From: Chloroflexi bacterium HGW-Chloroflexi-4
GTDB lineage: Bacteria > Chloroflexota > Anaerolineae > Anaerolineales > Anaerolineaceae
DNA length: 64,000 bases
Direction: 5' to 3'
Assembly: GCA_002840715.1 (NCBI GenBank)
Contig: PHBW01000010.1
Span: 44,675 to 108,674 of the forward strand
The notes under the pieces are model-generated. The model saw nothing but the letters and a program-made list of their open reading frames with translations. It made no database searches and was not told the DNA's origin. The translations under genes were made by a program, and so were the position numbers. Each line of letters opens with the position of its first letter. The first letter of the stretch is position 1. This document shows positions 25,391-31,361 of this stretch, one piece after another.

Positions 25391-26841
25391 ACCAACTCCT
25401 GTATGGATCTTAGAATTTGGGAGGTTTCTTGGTCAAGCCGTTTTATCTCATCCAATATTTCCTTCGGGTCACGGTTTTCAGTTACATCTTTTTTATTTGG
25501 GTTCTTTACAGAAAGATCAAAGTTGGTTTGGTTTATTTCAACCATGTTGATTAACCAAGAATTGACAGAGCTAGCCTTGTTTTTCTGGAATTCCACAAAC
25601 TCAGCAAGGTCGGCTTCATTCAATGGGTACGTTTTTCCTAGGTTTCGATCAAGATTGAGCTGGTAATACCATATTTCTCTTGTAGGAGCACCTTTCTCAA
25701 AGAACAATACCACCGTCTTCACTCCTGCGCCGGCAAACACACCTCCTGGCAAATCAAGAACTGTATGTAGATTACAACTCTCAAGCAGCAGTTTTCGCAA
25801 GCTCACGGAAGCATTATCTGTGTTGGAAAGGAAGGTATTCTTGATGACGATACCGGCCTTGCCACCTGCTTTCAAACTCTTGATGAAGTGTTGCAAAAAG
25901 AGAAAAGCAGTCTCGCCTGTTTTGATCGGAAAGTTCTGCTGGACTTCTGCCCGTTCCTTGCCGCCAAAGGGAGGGTTCGCCACCACAATATCATAGCGGT
26001 CCTTCTCCTGAATATCCGCGAGGTTCTCAGCCAGTGTATTGGTGTGCATGATGTTGGGTGCTTCAATACCATGCAGGATCATGTTCATGATCCCAATGAT
26101 GTATGCCAGTGCCTTCTTCTCTTTGCCAAAGAAGGTGTACTTTTGAAGGGTCTCAAGATCTGAGGTGGAAAGGTTCCTGGTGGTTTTCAAATACTCAAAA
26201 CTTTCGCAGAGAAAGCCTGCAGAACCCACCGCTCCGTCATAAATCTTGTCACCGATCTTTGGCGCTACTACTTTCACGATCGTTTTGATCAATGGACGAG
26301 GTGTATAGTATTCCCCGCCATTGCGGCCTGCATTGCCCATGTTCTGGATCTTGCTTTCGTAGAGATGCGACATCTCATGTTTTTCAGCTTGAGACTGGAA
26401 GCGCAGCTCATTGATGAGATTGATCACCTCACGGAGATTGTATCCGCTCTGGATGCGGTTCTTGAGTTCGCTGAAGATCTCACCGATCTTGTACTCAATC
26501 GTATTGGGGCTCGCAGCGCTTTCTTTGAACTTCTTGAGATACGGGAATAACTTGCCATTGACAAAGTCCAGCAGGTCATCACCCGTGAGGGCTTTGTTGA
26601 AGTCAATCTTGCCGTTGCCGTTCTTGGGCGCCGCCCATACTTCCCAACGGTATTCAGGAGCGATTATCTGCTTATATGACTTACCCGTGAGTTCCGCTTC
26701 AGTTTGTTTGGTCTTCTCGAGGTCGTCCAGATACTTGAGAAATAGGATCCATGAGGTTTGCTCCACGTAGTCCAGCTCACTGCTGCAGCCGGCGTCTTTA
26801 TGGAGGATGTCGTCGATGTTCTTGAAGGTTTGTTCAAACAA
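25387..26841 (-). CDS. hsdM: Type I DNA adenine methyltransferase, M subunit
   Basis: About 484 residues from a TTG at 26841 (LFEQTFKNIDDILHKDAG), which has AAGGAGCC at 5-6 nt; upstream codons to 26886 lack a ribosome site. The N-terminal helical domain leads to a class gamma methyltransferase. Motif IV is ANPPFGG (about residue 288), giving N6-adenine specificity. The AdoMet motif reads YDGAVGSAGFL, where most relatives have DPxxGxGG. ETAFLFLQHFIKSLKAGGKAGIV follows as usual. It methylates the HsdS target to protect host DNA and forms part of the restriction complex. It is the first gene of hsdM-hsdS-hsdR. Confidence 0.95.
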   Translation of the reverse strand: MFEQTFKNIDDILHKDAGCSSELDYVEQTSWILFLKYLDDLEKTKQTEAELTGKSYKQIIAPEYRWEVWAAPKNGNGKIDFNKALTGDDLLDFVNGKLFPYLKKFKESAASPNTIEYKIGEIFSELKNRIQSGYNLREVINLINELRFQSQAEKHEMSHLYESKIQNMGNAGRNGGEYYTPRPLIKTIVKVVAPKIGDKIYDGAVGSAGFLCESFEYLKTTRNLSTSDLETLQKYTFFGKEKKALAYIIGIMNMILHGIEAPNIMHTNTLAENLADIQEKDRYDIVVANPPFGGKERAEVQQNFPIKTGETAFLFLQHFIKSLKAGGKAGIVIKNTFLSNTDNASVSLRKLLLESCNLHTVLDLPGGVFAGAGVKTVVLFFEKGAPTREIWYYQLNLDRNLGKTYPLNEADLAEFVEFQKNKASSVNSWLINMVEINQTNFDLSVKNPNKKDVTENRDPKEILDEIKRLDQETSQILRSIQELV

Positions 26842-26855
26842 GGTAAGGCTCCTTA

Positions 26856-27077
26856 TTAGTTTGTGGTTATGTAAATTACAAGGCAACTAAAAACTATTAT
26901 CACAATAAGAACTGCCAATATAACTACACACCCAGGACTGAGTTTTTCTTCTTCTGGTTGCGACAGGTCACCTTCGTCTTTTCTAAGTGAACTATTTTTT
27001 GCACTGTTATGAATGGATTTTACAATAACCTTACCAAGCTTGACTGAAAAACTTCTCATCGAAACGCCTCTTGGCAT
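26856..27077 (-). CDS. Small single-pass membrane protein upstream of hsdM
   Basis: 73 residues from the ATG at 27077 (MPRGVSMRSFSVKLGKVIV), with GGAGGGG 4 bp before it. The basic, soluble N-terminal half is followed by an acidic linker (DEGDLSQPEEEKLSPG) and a strong C-terminal membrane helix (about 50-70, VVILAVLIVIIVFSCLVIYI). It ends 14 bp before the hsdM start, so it is probably the first gene of the restriction operon. I know no standard partner of this kind for type I systems. It may tether something to the membrane; that is speculation. Confidence 0.6.
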   Translation of the reverse strand: MPRGVSMRSFSVKLGKVIVKSIHNSAKNSSLRKDEGDLSQPEEEKLSPGCVVILAVLIVIIVFSCLVIYITTN

Positions 27078-27164
27078 AAACCCCTCCATTGAGTTTTGCA
27101 TTTGATTTCAAAGACTACCCGATTATATTCCAAAGGGTTTAGGCATCAGCTTATAACCTATATA

Positions 27165-27653
27165 CTATTGTAGTTTTTCTTCGATCAAACTCCAACGATT
27201 TAAATACCAAGAAATGTCCCATCCATAAGGTGATTTATTTGGGGGAATCATAACCATCCGAACATCTGTATCTTTGTGCGGTTGACCTTTTTGACCAGGA
27301 GTATCCAGCCAAAGCTGATGAGAACTTTTTGTGTTTAGAGACATAATATCCGAAGGAATTATGTAGTATTCAAAACACCTTTCACTTCCAGGTGTGGGTA
27401 TTCCGCCTAACACCCAGAAAAAGTTGTCTCCAGGATGCTTTTCTGCCTTCTTTCCAATACTGCAAGTTTTGTTGCCAGGAATATAAGTCTTGACTTGGAT
27501 ATGCACAAACTTTGTCCCCGCAAGATCGCTACAGAGGATATCGGTATTTGGAGTATTTCCTAATGTAACAACTGCTGAGTATCCGCGCCGGCACAATTCG
27601 CCTGCTACAAAAAACTGACTAGCATTACCACGAGTGATCTTTTGTTCTGCCAT
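27165..27653 (-). CDS. PD-(D/E)XK-like nuclease-fold protein
   Basis: 162 residues with the endonuclease-like alpha-beta core. The first helix carries Glu19 (GELCRRGYSAVVTLG), then NTDI with Asp38 and IQVKT with Gln53 and Lys55. D...QxK is an accepted active-site variant in Holliday-resolvase-like and restriction-like proteins. The C-terminal half (DISWYLNRWSLIE) is unfamiliar. It lies 88 bp upstream of the small membrane protein and hsdM, on the same strand, so it may belong to the restriction module. It could be an accessory nuclease or an unrelated cargo gene. Confidence 0.6.
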   Translation of the reverse strand: MAEQKITRGNASQFFVAGELCRRGYSAVVTLGNTPNTDILCSDLAGTKFVHIQVKTYIPGNKTCSIGKKAEKHPGDNFFWVLGGIPTPGSERCFEYYIIPSDIMSLNTKSSHQLWLDTPGQKGQPHKDTDVRMVMIPPNKSPYGWDISWYLNRWSLIEEKLQ

Positions 27654-28026
27654 CTATCCCTCCACAATAAGTTAATTATAAGTGCATGCTGGTTCTTACT
27701 GCAATTATTTTTATGAATATTTCACCGCAAGGGTCAAGAATTTATCAAAACCATGACAATTACCTTGTATTCTCAATGACTTCCCAAAACGCGGATTACA
27801 GATAAGAAAATCATATACAAATCTAATAAATAATCCTTTATATCAAAGTCCTTAAGATTAAGCAGATAGCTATGAAAAATCATCTCGGTTAGAAAATGCC
27901 TGAAGAAATCATCTCAATTAAATAAATGGTTGTAATGTTAGAAGCAGAGTGGTACTATAAAGTTACATCCGGGTTACCGAACAACCAACCTGCATATGAA
28001 CAGAAAATCGATTTGGAGTATAGAAA
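27654..28026. other. Divergent promoter region with a 10-bp direct repeat
   Basis: No gene is supported here. AAATCATCTC occurs twice, at 27878-27887 and 27906-27915 (28 bp apart), each followed by a G/A-rich TTA. This is a candidate operator for the HTH gene at 28027. The region separates the minus-strand restriction module from the plus-strand regulator. Confidence 0.4.
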
Positions 28027-28392
28027 ATGATCGTTGAATTGATCAAAGAAAAAATGCAAAAAGAAGGTCTAAGCGCCCGCGCCGCCGCTTTAGAGGCTCA
28101 TGTCGCTCATACTACGGTTTTGCGAGCAATTGAGGGGCGAAATTTAGATTTACCTTCTTTGAATAAAATATGTACATGGCTTGGCGTCTCAGTCGCCGAT
28201 GCATTATCCGAAGGTGGGGCTAAAGACGAAGTATTAGCCAGTAAAATGTCGTTACTTATATCCAGAGAGCCTAAGCTAAAAGCGCTTTTTGAGGAGTTAG
28301 TATCTGAAGTCGAAGCCGGCACGCTTAATTCTAGTGACGTAGAAGACATTGTTGCATATGCTGGCTATCGGATAAAACAAAAAAAAGGTTAA
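28027..28392 (+). CDS. Small HTH regulator, right-end paralogue
   Basis: 121 residues. The N-terminal HTH reads MIVELIKEKMQKEGLSARAA, then ALEAHVAHTTVLRAIEGRNL and DLPSLNKICTWLGVSVADAL. The C-terminal half is helical (SREPKLKALFEELVSEVEAG). It is homologous over the full length to the regulator at 15296-15661; the HTH core is the most alike and the C-terminus more divergent. The two genes lie near opposite ends of the island and point outward from it on opposite strands, the left one to the left and the right one to the right. They may have different targets after a duplication. The gene is followed by a clear terminator. Confidence 0.8.
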   Translation: MIVELIKEKMQKEGLSARAAALEAHVAHTTVLRAIEGRNLDLPSLNKICTWLGVSVADALSEGGAKDEVLASKMSLLISREPKLKALFEELVSEVEAGTLNSSDVEDIVAYAGYRIKQKKG

Positions 28393-28546
28393 TAACGTGG
28401 TTTCTCATAAATGCTATAACAAAAACTGCATCGCAAATCAAATTTTAGGAATGAGTAACTGTCTGAATTAAAATTGTAGAAGTAATCTTGTAAACATTTT
28501 TCTTATAGTATCAGAGGATGATAATTGACAAAGAATAAATACGAAG

Positions 28547-28574
28547 AAGACTTTTCCCTAGAAGGTCTTTTTTT
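28547..28574 (+). terminator. Terminator of the right-end HTH gene
   Basis: AAGACTTT (28547-28554), loop TCCCTAG, AAGGTCTT (28562-28569), with one G-T pair, followed by five T residues. A TATAAT (28579-28584) begins 5 bp later, so the terminator isolates the tRNA promoter region. Confidence 0.75.
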
Positions 28575-28578
28575 GTTG

Positions 28579-28584
28579 TATAAT
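28579..28584 (+). promoter_or_regulatory. -10-like element in the island before the rebuilt tRNA
   Basis: A perfect TATAAT, 128 bp before the tRNA-Gly. There is no clear -35 box. It would be needed to transcribe the tRNA from the island side and, in the excised circle, would point at the integrase. Confidence 0.4.
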
Positions 28585-28599
28585 CGCGGTGTGTAGGAG

Positions 28600-28710
28600 A
28601 AGGTGGTATTCGTTTGTTGAATACAAGTGGTCAACAGACAGGCACCACCATAATGATTTGGAAAAACCAACAAACCAATACCACCCCCACCCGAATTAGC
28701 CAGGGTGGTA
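28600..28710. promoter_or_regulatory. Cluster of tRNA-like repeats beside attR, candidate recombinase arm sites
   Basis: AAGGTGGTATTCGT at 28600-28613 is an exact 14-bp copy of tRNA sequence 28747-28760. Between it and the tRNA lie GGCACCACC (28641-28649), AATACCACC (28677-28685) and GGTGGTA (28704-28710), that is, both orientations of one motif. GTATTC and GAATAC also form a 6-bp inverted repeat (28606-28624). Multiple short copies of the core in both orientations next to an att site suit arm-type binding by a tyrosine recombinase. Confidence 0.5.
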
Positions 28711-28711
28711 T

Positions 28712-28783
28712 GCGGGTGTCGCCAAGTGGTAAGGCACCACCTTCCCAAGGTGGTATTCGTGGGTTCGAATCCCATCACCCGCT
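28712..28783 (+). tRNA. tRNA-Gly (anticodon CCC), rebuilt at attR
   Basis: 72 nt fold into a full cloverleaf: acceptor GCGGGTG/CACCCGC with discriminator T, a D arm, the anticodon stem CCACC/GGTGG around loop TTCCCAA (anticodon CCC, codon GGG), and the T arm GTGGG-TTCGAAT-CCCAT. No CCA is encoded. The first 51 nt are shared with the stranded copy at 13892-13942. Those bases now come from the island, whereas the 3' part is original. Confidence 0.95.
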
Positions 28784-28850
28784 CTGAGAGACTCGAAAGA
28801 GTCTTTTTTTGTTTGTTACAATTTACCTTTGCGTAGAATATGAGGATACT

Positions 28851-29039
28851 ATGGAATTTAACTTTATCGCTGCGTTGATGGCATTTTTTAGCACTGGTTT
28901 GGTATATTTGGTGATCGTGCTGCGCATGAAAAAGAAGAACCAACCAATAATTATAAACACTCATAATTTAATTATTGCTGGTGTTGCTGTGTTTGGTACC
29001 TATTACATTTTTGCCGGGGTGCTGGGCTTGATCGGGTAA
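28851..29039 (+). CDS. Small membrane protein with two helices
   Basis: 62 residues from the ATG at 28851 (MEFNFIAALMAFFSTGLVYL), preceded by GAGGATACT. Two hydrophobic helices (about 3-23 and 40-60) flank a basic loop (RMKKKNQPII). It lies directly after the tRNA-Gly, outside the island, and is followed by a strong terminator. No family is recognised. Confidence 0.6.
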   Translation: MEFNFIAALMAFFSTGLVYLVIVLRMKKKNQPIIINTHNLIIAGVAVFGTYYIFAGVLGLIG

Positions 29040-29058
29040 GAATTCTTATTAATTAAAA

Positions 29059-29090
29059 GGGTCCGAATTTCTAGGCAATTCGGACCTTTT
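29059..29090. terminator. Bidirectional terminator between convergent genes
   Basis: GGTCCGAATT (29060-29069) and AATTCGGACC (29077-29086) form a perfect 10-bp stem. TTTT follows on the plus strand and a T-rich tract on the minus strand. It serves the small plus-strand gene and the hydrolase gene at 29114. Confidence 0.85.
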
Positions 29091-29113
29091 GCTTACTTCT
29101 ACTTCTATTAATG

Positions 29114-30436
29114 TTATGGCTGGTAGGTTTGGGCTAATACTGTGTTGACCAACACATCAGTAAATTTATCGGGTTCTTCCCAGATCATACCATGGCCGGA
29201 TTTTTCAAAGACAATCAATTCTTTATGGGGGGCTTGCAGCAGATTGAAGTATTCTTCAGGGATCTGAATTGGATTGTTCAAGTCGTGACGCCCGAGGATC
29301 AGGTAGACAGGCAGATCAAGTTGATTGGCATCCAGACGAAAATCCATCTCTTGAAGCTGCGGATAAACAACATTGAAGGTATTCATTAGGCCGAGAAGAT
29401 AGTGAATCCGGTCCAACCAGCCGTATTCTGACTGCTTCAACATCAACTCGAGAATGTCGCCGTCTTTGCGGTATTCTTCACTGACGATGTTGGGATATTC
29501 AAACAATGCATATTCGCGTCCGAAAAGAGTTGAATAGGGTTTGATGGGGCTTTTGCCGAAATAAGGCGGCACACCTTGGGCTTCAAGTGTTTTAACAAAT
29601 GAGGTGTCACCGCTTTTGATGGAATGATCCATGACCATTTGAAAAATCAATTGATCGGTTTCAAGCACATCCACCATTTGAGCAGAACCAACATAGGCGT
29701 GGAAGAGTTCGGGGGCTTGCTGCACTGCATGTACCCCGATTATGGATCCCCAAGAGTGCCCCACCAGGTAGATCTTTTTCTCGTCAAACCGATCTCTAAG
29801 TAAGTTGGTCAACTCAATAATATCTGATGCATAACCATTCAGGGTTAAGGCAGATTTCGGATTCAAGGAGGGATAGGATTTACCGCAACCGCGCTGTTCC
29901 CAAATCACAACCACAAAATGTTTCTCCAACTCAGAATTGAAGCGAATGACACGTGCGGCTTCACTTGCGCCGGGGCCGCCGGAAAGGAACAAGAGAACCG
30001 GCTTATTGACATCTTCACCACGGATAATCAACCATTGATTCGTTCCGCCCAGTTTGATCTTTTCAACTGACGCGATACTACCATCCAATGGTTTGCCATT
30101 TTCGCCCAAAATGGGATCGGTATGCGCCGTCCATTGTGAGACACCAACGATTAAAGCAATTAATAAGACAATAACACTCAAAACAATCATTTGACCCCTT
30201 CCACCAGCCAATTTTTTGCCCTGTTTTCTTGAAAACAATAGAACCAGCAAAGAAATCAGTAAAATTACAATTTGTACAGCCAAAATCACGACCAACCCAA
30301 GTAAAGAAATCATTTCAATTTTCATGGCAGTTGCACTGACCAATAATTTTTTCAAGCCAACATAATAAATCAGCAAGACAACCGCGGTGACAACATACAA
30401 CCAGAGAATTCGATTAGTTTTGTTTTGTGTTTTCAT
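29114..30436 (-). CDS. Membrane-anchored alpha/beta hydrolase, proline-iminopeptidase-like
   Basis: About 440 residues from the ATG at 30436 (MKTQNKTNRILWLYVVTAVV), after AAGGA. Three hydrophobic helices (about 10-100) precede the catalytic domain. FLSGGPGASEAARVI is the oxyanion-type GGPG motif of the prolyl iminopeptidase family. The nucleophile is in VGHSWGSIIG (GxSxG) and the catalytic His in KSGHGMIWEEP; the Asp is probably in GRHDLNNP. The active domain would face outside if the N-terminus is cytosolic. It might release N-terminal residues or hydrolyse small esters. Upstream, the small gene at 30414-30671 overlaps its start by 23 nt. Confidence 0.85.
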   Translation of the reverse strand: MKTQNKTNRILWLYVVTAVVLLIYYVGLKKLLVSATAMKIEMISLLGLVVILAVQIVILLISLLVLLFSRKQGKKLAGGRGQMIVLSVIVLLIALIVGVSQWTAHTDPILGENGKPLDGSIASVEKIKLGGTNQWLIIRGEDVNKPVLLFLSGGPGASEAARVIRFNSELEKHFVVVIWEQRGCGKSYPSLNPKSALTLNGYASDIIELTNLLRDRFDEKKIYLVGHSWGSIIGVHAVQQAPELFHAYVGSAQMVDVLETDQLIFQMVMDHSIKSGDTSFVKTLEAQGVPPYFGKSPIKPYSTLFGREYALFEYPNIVSEEYRKDGDILELMLKQSEYGWLDRIHYLLGLMNTFNVVYPQLQEMDFRLDANQLDLPVYLILGRHDLNNPIQIPEEYFNLLQAPHKELIVFEKSGHGMIWEEPDKFTDVLVNTVLAQTYQP

Positions 30437-30671
30437 TTTTTTCCTTAATATTTTCAGAGTCAATTCTTTGAATTGAGATCAATTCAATTCCAAGGTCGCG
30501 CAGACGATTAAGAACTCCGTGTAAGGCTGCCTGGTCAAAAACACCAACAATTTGGGTTTGTCCATTTTCTGCATGAAAAACATCCAGTCCTTCAAGCTTC
30601 ACCAGCCAGCGTTTGTCAAGCTCGCCTTCAATCATTATTTGGTACGCTGCCATTCGATCTGTTGGATTCAT
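30414..30671 (-). CDS. Small uncharacterised protein
   Basis: 85 residues. The sequence MNPTDRMAAYQIMIEGELDK looks soluble, with an alpha-beta pattern that ends in a charged tail. IVGVFDQAALHGVLNRLRDLGIELISIQRI is a good hairpin-helix-strand stretch, reminiscent of ferredoxin-fold small domains. No function is known. It overlaps the hydrolase gene by 23 nt and lies 8 bp after the lipoprotein gene, so the three are probably one operon. Confidence 0.65.
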   Translation of the reverse strand: MNPTDRMAAYQIMIEGELDKRWLVKLEGLDVFHAENGQTQIVGVFDQAALHGVLNRLRDLGIELISIQRIDSENIKEKNENTKQN

Positions 30672-30679
30672 ATCTAAAC

Positions 30680-31198
30680 CTATTCTATTGATTCAATCAA
30701 AGTGTTTAGTGTGTCCAAGTTCCAAACATCGGTTGGCGTGGAAAAGATTAACATCGCAGGACCACCAAGACCCTCAAAAGCCACCATCGCCTGGCGATAG
30801 GTTTTGCCATTGCCATTCAACCCTTGACTCAAAACAAGTGTGGTTTCTTTGCCGCGGACTACCACAGGCCTTGATTCAAGTACTTTTGTTCGATTTTCAG
30901 GGCTGACCGTGTTTGTAACAAACACTTCCACTTGTTGAGAGAGAATTTCTGATTCAATTGGATTGTTAACCTGTATAAAATATAAATGAGTGCCGCCATT
31001 CCCGGATTTATAAGAAACCATCGTATATTCTTTGAAATTTACAGAAAGCTCGGGTAGAAATCCTTCTGGAAGGTCAAATTTGACAATTTCGGCTGCTGCA
31101 TTATTTATTTTTTCAACATCCGTAACAAAAGATGGATTTATACCGCAAGCGGTCAAAAGTGAAGCAAGGAACAAAAAAGTAATTATTAGTTTTTTCAT
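30680..31198 (-). CDS. Putative lipoprotein
   Basis: 172 residues from the ATG at 31198 (MKKLIITFLFLASLLTACGI), which follows AAAGG; the longer upstream frame is not supported. The lipobox LTAC predicts lipidation at Cys18. The mature part has a beta-rich fold with FDLPEGFLPELSVNFKEYTM and a conserved end (VAFEGLGGPAMLIFSTPTDVWN). It may be a surface-bound sensor or binding protein; the family is not recognised. It is the first gene of the operon with the small protein and the hydrolase. Confidence 0.7.
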   Translation of the reverse strand: MKKLIITFLFLASLLTACGINPSFVTDVEKINNAAAEIVKFDLPEGFLPELSVNFKEYTMVSYKSGNGGTHLYFIQVNNPIESEILSQQVEVFVTNTVSPENRTKVLESRPVVVRGKETTLVLSQGLNGNGKTYRQAMVAFEGLGGPAMLIFSTPTDVWNLDTLNTLIESIE

Positions 31199-31317
31199 GT
31201 AAATAACCTTTCGATTGAATAATTGATGTCGAAAGTTTATCGTTAGCATCAGAATCTGTCCCCTATCTAGAGATAGGTTTGATTGTAGCTTCGTGGGTAG
31301 GTTGCTTATCTGTTTAA

Positions 31318-31349
31318 AAAATAAAAGCCGTTTCACCGGCTTTTATTTT
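31318..31349 (-). terminator. Terminator of the LuxR regulator gene
   Basis: AAATAAAAGCCG and CGGCTTTTATTT form a long stem around a short loop (about 31318-31348). On the minus strand the stem continues into a T-run. It lies 13 bp after the regulator stop codon. Confidence 0.85.
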
Positions 31350-31361
31350 GAAGTGATATGT

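Larger units (their letters stand above)
13891..28762. mobile_element. Integrative genomic island in tRNA-Gly(CCC)
   Basis: A 52-bp perfect direct repeat, starting with TGCGGGTGTCGCC, occurs at 13891-13942 and at 28711-28762. The distance between copies is 14,820 bp. The right copy is the start of a complete tRNA-Gly; the left copy breaks off after 51 nt of the tRNA. A tyrosine recombinase gene begins 149 bp inside the left end. Between the repeats are phage- or plasmid-like and defence genes, while the genes outside are chromosomal housekeeping or signalling genes. This is the classic structure of a site-specifically integrated element, with attL on the left and attR on the right. No conjugation or capsid gene is visible, so it may be a mobilisable or satellite-like island. 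Confidence 0.93.

Noticed and set aside
28503..28964. 153-residue minus-strand frame across the tRNA-Gly
   Set aside because: It runs over a clear tRNA, the terminator and the att-like repeats, and has no homologous features.
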